Shown here: positions 6,952 through 14,462 of the stretch, piece by piece
Position numbering within the stretch: position 1 is the stretch's first letter
Layout: every line of letters starts with the position of its first letter
Source of the DNA: an uncultured Bacteroidales bacterium
Lineage (GTDB): Bacteria; Bacteroidota; Bacteroidia; Bacteroidales; FEN-979
NCBI GenBank assembly: GCA_903928285.1
Contig: CAIYQH010000193.1
Span: 1 to 15,002 of the forward strand
Direction of reading: 5' to 3'
Length of the DNA stretch: 15,002 bases
Program-made: the position numbers and the translations under genes
Notes under the pieces: generated by a model
Databases searched by the model: none
The model's input: the letters and a program-made list of their open reading frames with translations, nothing else
What the model was told of the DNA's origin: nothing

Positions 6952-8315
6952 TAACAAAACCCCTACTGCCCCTGATGATCACCCTCGTCATGGGATTTTC
7001 CCTCACCCTTAATGCCCAGAAAACCTTCAGCCCCCAGCAAAAGGAGGCCCAATGTTCCCGGATCAGAGCGGCCTGCCACTACGCATGGAACGGCTATAAA
7101 AAATATGCCGGAGGCTACGATGCCCTAAGCCCAATCTCGAAAAAGGGAAAAAACTGGTATGGTGTCTCCTTCCTGATGACCCCGCTCGATGCCTTCGACA
7201 CCTTTTACCTCCTCGGGATGAAAGAGGAGGCAAACGAGGCGCGGGAGATGGTGGCTGCCGGGATGAACTTCAATGTCAACCAGGAGGTCCAGCTCTTCGA
7301 GGTCAACATCCGCCTGCTGGGCGGGCTTATCTCGGCCTACGAACTGTCGGGCGACAAGCGGATGATCGCGCTGGCCAAAGAACTTGGCATGCGGCTGCTG
7401 CCGGCATTCAAATCGCCAACCGGCATGCCCTGGCGCTATGTCAACCTGAGAACCGCCAAAACCCGCGATTCGATCAGCAACCCCGCCGAAATCGGCACCT
7501 ACCTGCTCGAATTCGGGAAACTCACTGCCTACACCCACGATTCCATCTATTACAGGACTGCCAAAAAAGCCGCTTTTGAAGTCTACCGGCGGCGCAGCGA
7601 CATCGACCTGGTGGGAACCACCATCAATATTATCACGGGCGACTGGAAAAACAGCGAAAGTCAGATCGGCGCCAGGATTGACTCCTACTACGAATACCTT
7701 TTCAAGGCATGGCTGCTGTTCGGCGACACCGACTGCAAACAGGCCTGGGAAATCCACAATAAGGCGATTAAAAAGTACCTCCTCACAGAGGTGCCTTCGG
7801 GCAGTTATTTTACGCGTGTAGATATGCGGTCGGGCAGGGAGACCCATTCGCTGTACGGTGCCCTGGATGCCTTTTATGCCGGGGTGCTGGCCCTCTCGGG
7901 CGATACGGCCACAGCATCCCGGATCCAGAAGGGCAACTTCCACATGTGGACCACCTTCAACCTCGAACCGGAGGAGTTCAACTTCAGGAACGATTCGCTG
8001 CTCTACCCCGAATACCCTCTCCGACCCGAGAATATTGAAAGCTGCTTTTACCTTTACCGGAAAACCCATAGCCAGCAGTACCTGCTGATGGGACAAAGGA
8101 TGATCCGCGACATCCTCGAAAAATGTAAGACTGATGCCGGCTTTGCCGGAATGAAAAACGTGAAGACCCTGGAAAAGGCCGACTCGATGGAAAGTTTCTT
8201 TTTTGCAGAAACCCTCAAATACAGCTACCTGCTCTTTGCCCCCGAAAACACCCTCGACCTGAACAAAGTGGTCTTTAATACGGAGGCGCATCCATTTAAA
8301 ATTATCAGGAAATAA
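6948..8315 (+). CDS. Secreted GH47 alpha-mannosidase
   Basis: This 455-residue protein starts with a signal peptide (residues 1-23, ending LTLNAQ), so it is exported. The rest is a full-length glycoside hydrolase family 47 domain, the class I alpha-1,2-mannosidases best known from eukaryotic N-glycan trimming. Visible landmarks are HYAWNGYKKYAGGYDAL (44-60), TPLDAFDTFYLLG (78-90), FEVNIRLLGGLISAY (117-131), GARIDSYYEYLFKAWLLFG (241-259), YPLRPENIESCFYLYR (356-371) and FNTEAHPF (443-450). By analogy with characterised GH47 enzymes, E118, D245 and E361 are the catalytic or near-catalytic acids and T445 the calcium-contacting residue. The likely role is trimming alpha-1,2-mannose from host or environmental glycans. 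Its ATG overlaps the stop of the preceding broken kinase gene (ATGA), suggesting translational coupling. No SusC/SusD pair or other glycosidase is nearby. Confidence 0.93.
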   Translation: MITKPLLPLMITLVMGFSLTLNAQKTFSPQQKEAQCSRIRAACHYAWNGYKKYAGGYDALSPISKKGKNWYGVSFLMTPLDAFDTFYLLGMKEEANEAREMVAAGMNFNVNQEVQLFEVNIRLLGGLISAYELSGDKRMIALAKELGMRLLPAFKSPTGMPWRYVNLRTAKTRDSISNPAEIGTYLLEFGKLTAYTHDSIYYRTAKKAAFEVYRRRSDIDLVGTTINIITGDWKNSESQIGARIDSYYEYLFKAWLLFGDTDCKQAWEIHNKAIKKYLLTEVPSGSYFTRVDMRSGRETHSLYGALDAFYAGVLALSGDTATASRIQKGNFHMWTTFNLEPEEFNFRNDSLLYPEYPLRPENIESCFYLYRKTHSQQYLLMGQRMIRDILEKCKTDAGFAGMKNVKTLEKADSMESFFFAETLKYSYLLFAPENTLDLNKVVFNTEAHPFKIIRK

Positions 8316-8400
8316 TCTGAAAAGCCTGTGAATAATCCAGTTCGGGGAAGTTGCCAGCAGGGTGGTGGCGGTGTACTGAGTGAGTTCCGCAAAAAATGAC

Positions 8401-8408
8401 TACCTTTG
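8401..8408 (+). promoter_or_regulatory. Putative -7 promoter element (TACCTTTG) of the helicase gene
   Basis: TACCTTTG matches TAnnTTTG and lies 17 nt before the TTG start at 8426, predicting a 5' leader of only about 10 nt. The same decamer CTACCTTTGC occurs in the promoter of the cold-shock gene downstream. No -33 TTTG is seen at the expected distance. Confidence 0.5.
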
Positions 8409-8425
8409 CACAATAATCCTATACT

Positions 8426-9622
8426 TTGACATTTCACGATTTTGATTTTGAGGCGCGTTTGCTTGAAGGCATTGATGCGCTGGGGTATGAAAACGCAACC
8501 CCAATCCAGGAACAGGCTATACCGGCTATCCTGGCAGGCAGGGACCTGATCGGTTCAGCCCAGACAGGCACCGGAAAAACAGCGGCATTCCTGCTGCCGA
8601 TCATCCAGAAGATCATCACGATACCACACGATGATGCCATCAAGGCGCTGGTGATCGTTCCCACGCGCGAACTGGCGCAGCAGATCGACCAGCACATGGA
8701 GGGACTCTCCTACTTCACGCCGGTGAGTTCCATCCCGGTCTATGGCGGTACCGACGGGGCCTCCTTTTCGCGGGAACGCCAGGCGCTTGCCAACGGGGCC
8801 GATATGGTCATCTGCACCCCCGGCAGGATGATCGCCCACCTGAACATGGGCTATGTGAACCTCTCCAAACTGCGCTACCTGATCCTCGATGAGGCCGACC
8901 GCATGCTCGATATGGGCTTTTACGACGACATCCTGAAGATCATGTCGTTCGTTCCCAAGGAGCGCCAGACACTCTGCTTTACCGCCACCATGCCCAAAGA
9001 CATGCGCGAACTGGCACGGAAGATCCTCCAGGATCCCGTGGAAATCAACATCGCCCCGTCAAAACCTGCCGAAAACATCCTACAGATGGCCTACGTGGTG
9101 TATGACACCCAGAAAATCCCACTGGTCCAGTACCTGCTGAAGGATCTCAAATTAAGAAGTATCCTGATCTTCTGCTCCACCAAAAGCGCTACCAAACAAC
9201 TCAGCGCCTCCCTGAAGAAACTCAGGCTGAATGCAGAGGAGATCCATTCCGACCTCGACCAGTCGGAAAGGGAGAAAGTGCTGAACAAATTCAGGAGTAA
9301 GGAACTCAACATCCTGGTAGCCACCGACATCGTTTCCCGTGGCATCGATATTGAAGATATCGACATGGTAATCAATTTCGACGTTCCCAACGACGGCGAA
9401 GACTATATCCACCGCATCGGCCGAACCGCGCGGGCACAGGCCAAAGGCGCCGCCATCACGCTGATCAACGAAAAAGACCAGGGAAAATTCGCCACCATCG
9501 AAACCCTGCTTGGCAAATCGATCTATAAAGGCGCCATTCCCGTGCAACTGGGAGAGGGCCCCGCCTTTGACCCGAAAAAACATAAAGGAGCTTTCCGTAA
9601 GGGTGGATTCAGGAAAAAATAA
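8426..9622 (+). CDS. DEAD-box RNA helicase (RhlE-like)
   Basis: This 398-residue ATP-dependent RNA helicase has all core motifs: Q motif TPIQEQAI (25-32), motif I AQTGTGKT (45-52), Ia PTREL (79-83), Ib TPGR (131-134), II DEAD (155-158), III TAT (186-188, in place of the commoner SAT), V ATDIVSRGID (299-308) and VI HRIGRTAR (329-336). The tail after the second RecA domain is short and basic (KKHKGAFRKGGFRKK), with no DbpA-type RNA-binding domain, which fits the RhlE-like group. The start is TTG 8426: an in-frame TAA at 8414-8416 rules out anything further upstream, and the residues after it match the usual N terminus. It probably remodels RNA structure in ribosome assembly or mRNA decay. The next gene encodes a cold-shock protein, consistent with a cold-response role. 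Confidence 0.95.
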   Translation: MTFHDFDFEARLLEGIDALGYENATPIQEQAIPAILAGRDLIGSAQTGTGKTAAFLLPIIQKIITIPHDDAIKALVIVPTRELAQQIDQHMEGLSYFTPVSSIPVYGGTDGASFSRERQALANGADMVICTPGRMIAHLNMGYVNLSKLRYLILDEADRMLDMGFYDDILKIMSFVPKERQTLCFTATMPKDMRELARKILQDPVEINIAPSKPAENILQMAYVVYDTQKIPLVQYLLKDLKLRSILIFCSTKSATKQLSASLKKLRLNAEEIHSDLDQSEREKVLNKFRSKELNILVATDIVSRGIDIEDIDMVINFDVPNDGEDYIHRIGRTARAQAKGAAITLINEKDQGKFATIETLLGKSIYKGAIPVQLGEGPAFDPKKHKGAFRKGGFRKK

Positions 9623-9650
9623 TGCTGAAAAATATTTTTTTATTTATTTG

Positions 9651-9681
9651 TTTGATCTTATAATTTTTATATCTACCTTTG
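9651..9681 (+). promoter_or_regulatory. Textbook Bacteroidota promoter of the cold-shock gene
   Basis: TTTG (9651-9654), a 19-nt spacer and TACCTTTG (9674-9681) match the -33/-7 consensus fully. Transcription should begin near 9688, leaving a leader of only about 23 AT-rich nucleotides, in contrast to the long cold-sensing leader of E. coli cspA. The spacer is very AT-rich. Confidence 0.82.
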
Positions 9682-9710
9682 CGGATATTATTTTTAATTC
9701 GATTATTATT

Positions 9711-9902
9711 ATGAAAAATGGAAAAGTAAAATTCTTTAATGAGTCAAAAGGATTTGGATTTATTATGGACTCCGAGACAGGCAAAGAATATTTCGTTCAT
9801 GCCTCTGGTTTAATTGACCGTATCCGGGAAAATGACGAAGTAACATTCGACCTGACCGAAGGTAAAAAAGGATTAAATGCTGTAAATGTTAAACTGGTAT
9901 AA
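9711..9902 (+). CDS. Cold-shock protein (CspA family)
   Basis: This 63-residue protein is a single cold-shock (OB-fold) domain. It starts MKNGKVKFFNESKGFGFI, in which KGFGFI is the RNP1 motif, and YFVHAS (27-32) is RNP2. It binds single-stranded RNA or DNA and would act as an RNA chaperone. The frame is open upstream into the helicase gene, but the family start and the promoter at 9651-9681 place the ATG at 9711. It has its own promoter and terminator, so it can be expressed apart from the helicase. Compared with the GC-rich helicase gene it is AT-rich, common for highly expressed csp genes in this phylum. Confidence 0.95.
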   Translation: MKNGKVKFFNESKGFGFIMDSETGKEYFVHASGLIDRIRENDEVTFDLTEGKKGLNAVNVKLV

Positions 9903-9928
9903 GCTTAACCGAAAACGATTTTAATCTT

Positions 9929-9965
9929 AGAGGCTGTTTCACAACGTGAGACAGCCTCTTTCGCT
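9929..9965 (+). terminator. Intrinsic terminator of the cold-shock gene
   Basis: AGAGGCTGTTTCAC (9929-9942) pairs with GTGAGACAGCCTCT (9946-9959): a 14-bp stem with one G-U pair and a 3-nt loop AAC, followed by the T-rich TTCGCTTTC. It lies 27 nt after the csp stop. Confidence 0.85.
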
Positions 9966-10052
9966 TTCAGCCCCCTTGGATTTTTAAAATCCATGCCGAT
10001 AAAGTCGGTTCAGCAGCAATTTCCAGGGTGAATTTAGCAAAGCATAAAATTC

Positions 10053-10073
10053 ACATTTCACATTTCACATTTT
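10053..10073 (-). repeat. Heptamer repeat tract, 3 units (minus orientation)
   Basis: ACATTTC, ACATTTC, ACATTTT on the plus strand is GAAATGT repeated on the minus strand. It is the same heptamer family as the tract at 10310-10358, in the opposite orientation. Confidence 0.65.
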
Positions 10074-10255
10074 TTCCCGCCAATTTTTATCTTCATCTTT
10101 GATTTTATCGCATTAAACAATCTCACCAGTGGTTCAACAACCGAAGAGATTTCCTTCGTTTTGGCAATATCAAGCATCTGAATGGTTCTTTCAATCAGAT
10201 GGTCGATAATTTTTAATTTGTCCTGATATTCAATCGTGTACGTTCTTTTTTGCAG
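10058..10255 (-). pseudogene. Small helical ORF remnant without a normal start
   Basis: On the minus strand a 65-codon open frame runs from CTG at 10255, straight after an in-frame TAA, to a TGA at 10058. It reads as protein: YTIEYQDKLKIIDHLIERTI, then LDIAKTKEISSVVEPLVRLF, then NAIKSKMKIKIGGKKCEM. It is rich in Ile, Leu, Lys and Glu and predicted to be helical. No ATG, GTG or TTG precedes the conserved-looking part. Its last residues (CEM) are encoded by the heptamer repeat, so the original C terminus is probably lost. I recognise no family. It is most likely the remains of a small gene truncated at both ends; a small protein using a rare CTG start is possible but less likely. Confidence 0.35.
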
Positions 10256-10309
10256 TTAATCAGGGATGGGGAATAAAAGGGAAGGGTTAGTTGGTAAGTT
10301 ATTGAATAT

Positions 10310-10358
10310 GAGATGTGAAATCTGAAATGCGAAATCTGAAATGCGAGATGCGAAATCC
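10310..10358 (+). repeat. Heptamer repeat tract, 7 units
   Basis: Seven contiguous heptamers: GAGATGT, GAAATCT, GAAATGC, GAAATCT, GAAATGC, GAGATGC, GAAATCC. The consensus is GAAATSY. With the inverted 3-unit tract at 10053-10073 it frames about 236 bp holding the ORF remnant. Confidence 0.8.
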
Positions 10359-10384
10359 CTGACCCCGTAAATACCACTTGATCC

Positions 10385-11530
10385 TCAATGCCACCTGAAG
10401 ATCTTCATGCCGGCGGCAAAAAAGACAATGCCGACTGACGAGAGAATGATAATCGGCATGGACATCTCGGCAAAGCCGGCCCCTTCAATGAATATGCTCC
10501 TGATCCCGTCGGCCATCATGGTCAGCGGGAATTTTTGGATTACAGGGATACTCCATTCCGGGAAGTTGTGATAGCTGAAAAACACACCTGAAAGCACCAT
10601 CATCGGCATGCTCAGCGCGTTGATCAGCCCGTTGCCGATTTCGGTCTTGGCCGTATGGGAGGAGATAAAGATCGAAATACCTGCAAAGGCGAAGTTTCCC
10701 GCGAGAAAAAGCGCCAGCAGAGCCGCAGGATTTCCCTGGATGGTAGTATGGAAGGCCAGGAATGCAGCCAGGAAAAGGAGCCCTGCCTCAACAAAGTTCA
10801 TCAGCACGCGAACGGTGATCAGCGCAATCAGGAAACTCGACCTCCGCATCGGTGTTGCCACCATCCGGCGTAGCAGTTTTTTCGACCTGCGTTCAATAAT
10901 AGCATAACTTACCCCCCACATGCACGACATCATCACGCCCATGGCAATCAGTCCGGGCACCAGGAAGTCGATGTAACGCGTGCCCCCTACAGTCAGCGGG
11001 GCAACCTCCCTGTTGGTTTCCTGAACCGCCGCCTCCTCAGAATGAAACAGCCGGTTTAGTTTCAGGTAGGTGAGCTGGGCATCAGGATTCATGGGATCAA
11101 AATGATAAAGCACCTCCCCGTTTTTCTCATCCAGGATCAGGTTAATATTGCCGCGCTTGACCAGGATCATCGCCTGCTGCCACAACATCCCCCTGAAAAT
11201 AAAGGTGGTGTTGCCCAGTTTGTCATCCGGCATCGTGAGCTTGTAGCTTATTGAGCCGTCCTGCTCCCTTGCACAAATGGATTTTTTCGCCTGCAGAAAA
11301 TGAATTATAATCGGCGAGGTATCCCCTGCGAATACCTTCCCTGCACCAGGCCTTGCCATGGCAATGACGGTAACGACATCCTTTTTCTTGGTAAAAGCAA
11401 TACCCAGTCCGAGCGACATCAGGATCGGGAAAACAATACCCCAGAAGAGCACCCCCGGCTCGCGGATCAGCTCCCTGATATTGGCCAGGATAAGCTGGTA
11501 AAGCTGGTTATTCGAGATGCGTTTAATCAT
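10385..11530 (-). CDS. ABC-2 type exporter permease
   Basis: This 381-residue inner-membrane protein has one N-terminal helix (about 27-46), an extracytoplasmic region of roughly 140 residues, then five helices (about 188-211, 232-260, 270-290, 301-320, 357-376). That is the ABC-2 permease layout with a large first loop. The cytoplasmic segment ERRSKKLLRRMVATPMRR (213-230) is the conserved patch after the second helix that contacts the ATPase. It overlaps by 8 bp the end of the upstream ATPase gene, so the two are translated together and form the transporter. The substrate is unknown: such exporters move drugs, lipids, antibiotics or polysaccharides. No membrane-fusion protein or outer-membrane channel gene adjoins it, which favours inner-membrane export on its own. 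Confidence 0.92.
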   Translation of the reverse strand: MIKRISNNQLYQLILANIRELIREPGVLFWGIVFPILMSLGLGIAFTKKKDVVTVIAMARPGAGKVFAGDTSPIIIHFLQAKKSICAREQDGSISYKLTMPDDKLGNTTFIFRGMLWQQAMILVKRGNINLILDEKNGEVLYHFDPMNPDAQLTYLKLNRLFHSEEAAVQETNREVAPLTVGGTRYIDFLVPGLIAMGVMMSCMWGVSYAIIERRSKKLLRRMVATPMRRSSFLIALITVRVLMNFVEAGLLFLAAFLAFHTTIQGNPAALLALFLAGNFAFAGISIFISSHTAKTEIGNGLINALSMPMMVLSGVFFSYHNFPEWSIPVIQKFPLTMMADGIRSIFIEGAGFAEMSMPIIILSSVGIVFFAAGMKIFRWH

Positions 11531-12287
11531 GCAGGTGGCGGCCGGTTAGTGAGGCAAAAAGATCATCCAGCGTGATCGATCTTGGTTCAACCGGTTTCAG
11601 CGGTATATCCCTGATTTCGCCCAGCAGGGTGGTAAGCGATCCCTCCTTGAGTATCTTCCCGTGATCGATGATCACGATATAATCGCACAATTGCTCAGCC
11701 TCCTCCATATAATGGGTCGTCAGGATCAGGGAGGTCTGTGATTCGTCCTTCAATTTGCGCAGGATGGACCATATCTCGCGCCGGGCATTGGGGTCAAGCC
11801 CGGTGGTGGGCTCATCGAGCAGCAGAATCTTCGGTTTGTTCAGCAGTGAAATTCCCAGGGCAAGTCTTTGACGCTGACCACCCGAGAGGTTCACCACCCA
11901 CGATTTACGCTTTTCTTCCAGTGCGATGAGCCGGATGACTTCTTCACACCGATCGCTTCCGATCCCGAAAAAACTGGCAAAAAGCCGCAGCGTTTCCCAA
12001 ACATTGAGTTTGTCGATAAAATGGGTTTCCTGAAGCGATAGTCCGATGATGCGACGGAGAAAATCTTCATTCCCCTTCCAGGTTTTACCCATGATGAAGA
12101 TGTCGCCCTCGTCAGGTTCCTGGATCCCTTCGATCATCTCGACCAGGGTGGTTTTACCGGCTCCATTAGGCCCCAGTAAGGCAACAAACTGTCCGGGCGC
12201 TATCTTCAGATCGATTCCCCTGACCGCCTGCACCGTCTTAAAAGACTTGTGGACGTTGCATACTTCGATGACCAGGCTGGTGTTCAT
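11523..12287 (-). CDS. ABC transporter ATP-binding protein (ABC-2 exporter)
   Basis: This 254-residue ATPase has Walker A GPNGAGKTT (39-47), Q-loop Q86 (LSLQETHF), signature LSGGQRQR (134-141), Walker B ILLLDEPTTGLDP (154-166) and switch H192 (LTTHYMEEAEQL). The ending of the switch region, THYMEEAE, is typical of the drug/ABC-2 exporter subfamily (CcmA type). It is the first gene of a two-gene operon with the permease at 10385-11530 and overlaps that gene by 8 bp. Start ATG 12287 is 29 nt from a good -7 promoter element. Confidence 0.95.
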   Translation of the reverse strand: MNTSLVIEVCNVHKSFKTVQAVRGIDLKIAPGQFVALLGPNGAGKTTLVEMIEGIQEPDEGDIFIMGKTWKGNEDFLRRIIGLSLQETHFIDKLNVWETLRLFASFFGIGSDRCEEVIRLIALEEKRKSWVVNLSGGQRQRLALGISLLNKPKILLLDEPTTGLDPNARREIWSILRKLKDESQTSLILTTHYMEEAEQLCDYIVIIDHGKILKEGSLTTLLGEIRDIPLKPVEPRSITLDDLFASLTGRHLHD

Positions 12288-12315
12288 TGGTGGTAGGGAA
12301 CTGTTTGATTGGTTG

Positions 12316-12323
12316 CAAAAGTA
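12316..12323 (-). promoter_or_regulatory. Putative -7 element (TACTTTTG) of the ABC operon
   Basis: On the minus strand TACTTTTG matches TAnnTTTG, 29 nt before the ATG at 12287. No -33 TTTG lies at 19-20 nt. The identical octamer occurs upstream of the RelA/SpoT gene (14434-14441). Confidence 0.5.
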
Positions 12324-12366
12324 CGTTTTTCTCTAATATATCTGGCCCCCCGGCCTGTGTCCGGAG

Positions 12367-14301
12367 TTATGAAGTGGGCGGTTTCCAGCGTGCCTCCAGG
12401 ATTCGGTAAGGATAATGCGTTACCATCTGCCTGGCGTTGGGGCAGGTAGTGCGGTGAATTTTGATGCCCTGTAATATACTCACAAAGGCAAAGATCGGTC
12501 CGCCGGGTACCGGTTTGCAACATTTGGCAAATTCATAATGCAGCGACTTGATTTGCGGATCGATGATCACATAATCCTCCTTACCGGCCATCACCCCTGA
12601 AATCCGCTCCGGGAAGGTCTCTTCTTTCACTGGTACTGGCAGAGCACCCGGATCGGGCGCCAGCAATGCCTTTTTGATCTTGCTCAGGTCAGCCTTGCCC
12701 TCACCGAACCGCTGGTAAAGATCCAGGATGCTCTCACATCCAAAATAGGCGACCAGCTTGTTGATCTGAACATCCACAAATTCAAAACCAAGCTGGGTCA
12801 TCTTGTTTTTAATGATTTCCTTCCCCACCTCCGACTCTTTATAAGCCTCCATCTTCAGCGCATGCTTGATACGGGCCAGGTTGCGCGGGCTCTTCACTAT
12901 GTCAAGCCAGCCGGGATTGGGTTTCTGCGATTTCGAAGTAATGATTTTCACGGTATCACCGTTCTCAAGGATATGTTTGAGCGGCACCATCTTCCCGTTA
13001 ACGATGGCACCGGTACAGGTGGAGCCGACCTCGGAATGGATCTCGAACGCAAAATCGAGGATGGTATAGCCTGACTTGAGTTTTTTTAAATCACCCTTGG
13101 GGGTAAAGATGAAGATCTCATCGGTGTACAGCTCTTTCTTCTCACGGCTGACCGAACGCTCGAGCGACCTGTTGGCCGTTTTTTCCAGCAATTCACGGAT
13201 GCCTGCATACAGGTCGGCCTTCGCCTCCGTTTTCCCTCCCGACTTATATTTCCAGTGGGCAGCAAATCCCTTCTCCGCAATCTCATCCATCCGCCTTGTG
13301 CGGATCTGTACCTCCACCCAGCGGCCATCGTGACCAATGACTGTTGTATGAAGCGACTCATAACCTGTTGGCTTAGGAAAGGAGATCCAGTCGCGCAACC
13401 GGCGCGGGTTTGGCGTATAGATATCGGTCACCAGCGAGTAGATCTTCCAACAGTCGGCGGCATCATTTTCAACATTCCTGTTAAGAATGATCCGGATGGC
13501 AAAGAGATCGTACACTTTTTCAAAATCAACCTTCTGTGTGATCATCTTGCGACGGATGGAGGGGATGGATTTTACCCTGCTCTTCAACTCACAATCAAAC
13601 CCGTGTTCCGAAAGGCGCTCCCGGATGGGTTTTATGAAATCATCTGTGTAATGGTCACGGTCGGCCTGGGTTTCACGGAGTTTCTGATCGATCAATGCAT
13701 AGGTCTGCGGATCGAGGAACCGCATCACCCGCTCCTCCAGCTCGTTTTTTATCTTATAAAGTCCAAGCCTGTGGGCAATAGGAATAAAAAGGGCCTGGGT
13801 TTCACCTGCAATCAGCTTCTGTTTTTCTTCAGGATAATCCGACAGGTGACGCATATCGTAGAGCCGCATCCCAAGCCGGATGAGCAGCACCCGGATGTCG
13901 TCGGAGAGCGTTACCATCAGACCAATAAAATTCTCCTTGTTGGTGTCATATTTGGAGGTGTCGATCCGTTCGAGTTTGTGGATTCCCCCGATCAGCGCCA
14001 ATACCTGCTTCCCATAATCGGCCTCTATTTGTTCAGGAGTCAGCACCCCCTTATCGACGACGTTTTTCAGCATCACGCACTTCACCGATTCACGGCCAAG
14101 CCCCATCTCCTCCAGGATGATCTGCGAGGTTTCCAGCACCATCCCGGCATATCCCGGCTCCTGGTCTCTTTCCGACTGGTTCAGCATCACCGCGAAGGCT
14201 TTCCGCAGCGTGGTCCTCTCCCCCTGCAACTCCTCGTAACCGAGCAGCTGTTCAAGCGTAACTTCCGGATATTCCTCAGTAGTACTGGTGTTCCTCATCA
14301 T
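12367..14301 (-). CDS. relA: RelA/SpoT-family (p)ppGpp synthetase, hydrolase-dead, no ACT domain
   Basis: This 644-residue stringent-response enzyme makes (p)ppGpp from GTP/GDP and ATP. The N-terminal HD region (about 30-190) is present but its catalytic residues are gone: the usual LLHD is MLKN (77-80), and the later ADR-HNMR motif reads GMRLYDMR (144-151). The synthetase domain (about 230-355) looks intact: SIPSIRRKM (245-253), D265 in VYDLFAIR, GYESLHTT (313-320) and E330 in EVQIRT. A TGS domain follows (394-456), then a helical region and the zinc-finger-like end AKCCKPVPGG (592-601) and HRTTCPNA (616-623). The protein stops 21 residues later, where relatives of about 730-750 residues continue into an ACT domain. 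The gap to the next gene is only 79 bp, so the ACT domain is absent, not shifted. Start ATG 14301; ATG 14298 is equally possible. Confidence 0.93.
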   Translation of the reverse strand: MMRNTSTTEEYPEVTLEQLLGYEELQGERTTLRKAFAVMLNQSERDQEPGYAGMVLETSQIILEEMGLGRESVKCVMLKNVVDKGVLTPEQIEADYGKQVLALIGGIHKLERIDTSKYDTNKENFIGLMVTLSDDIRVLLIRLGMRLYDMRHLSDYPEEKQKLIAGETQALFIPIAHRLGLYKIKNELEERVMRFLDPQTYALIDQKLRETQADRDHYTDDFIKPIRERLSEHGFDCELKSRVKSIPSIRRKMITQKVDFEKVYDLFAIRIILNRNVENDAADCWKIYSLVTDIYTPNPRRLRDWISFPKPTGYESLHTTVIGHDGRWVEVQIRTRRMDEIAEKGFAAHWKYKSGGKTEAKADLYAGIRELLEKTANRSLERSVSREKKELYTDEIFIFTPKGDLKKLKSGYTILDFAFEIHSEVGSTCTGAIVNGKMVPLKHILENGDTVKIITSKSQKPNPGWLDIVKSPRNLARIKHALKMEAYKESEVGKEIIKNKMTQLGFEFVDVQINKLVAYFGCESILDLYQRFGEGKADLSKIKKALLAPDPGALPVPVKEETFPERISGVMAGKEDYVIIDPQIKSLHYEFAKCCKPVPGGPIFAFVSILQGIKIHRTTCPNARQMVTHYPYRILEARWKPPTS

Positions 14302-14433
14302 TGTCTATTTCTCTCAGTCCATGCCCGTTCCTTTGGTGATTGTTCTTCAGCCTGTTAACCCCCAAACATTAAAGATCCGAAGGAGTTAATGACAGCCTTA
14401 TGGTATTCCGGAAGGACTTTCCCTTAAAGAACG

Positions 14434-14441
14434 CAAAAGTA
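14434..14441 (-). promoter_or_regulatory. Putative -7 element (TACTTTTG) of the RelA/SpoT gene
   Basis: On the minus strand TACTTTTG matches TAnnTTTG about 133 nt before the ATG at 14301, implying a leader of about 125 nt. No -33 TTTG is seen at the normal distance. Confidence 0.4.
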
Positions 14442-14462
14442 ACCCCGATATTTCAGAAATAG

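Larger units (their letters stand above)
9966..10384. other. Gene-free, repeat-rich interval
   Basis: No intact gene is present in these 419 bases. The interval holds small inverted repeats (GGATTTT-T-AAAATCC at 9978-9992; CCGA/TCGG at 9996-10008; GTGAATTT/AAATTCAC at 10028-10054), a decayed minus-strand reading frame (10058-10255), and tracts of a heptamer repeat at 10053-10073 and 10310-10358 in opposite orientations. It separates the plus-strand csp unit from the end of the minus-strand ABC operon and looks like a site that has collected insertions. Confidence 0.55.

Noticed and set aside
7125..8291. 388-codon open frame antisense to the GH47 gene
   Set aside because: It mirrors a strongly coding gene with GC-rich codon third positions, and its translation shows no known motif; the plus-strand frame has complete GH47 signatures.
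10310..10358. Possible CRISPR array from regularly spaced repeats
   Set aside because: The units are 7 bp and directly adjoining, with no spacers, and no cas genes are present.
12343..12354. GGCC-rich hairpin after the RelA/SpoT stop as a terminator
   Set aside because: The stem is only 4 bp and no T-run follows on the minus strand.
13255..14358. 367-codon open frame antisense to the RelA/SpoT gene
   Set aside because: It lies inside a confidently identified gene, and the translation has no recognisable domain; a codon-bias shadow.
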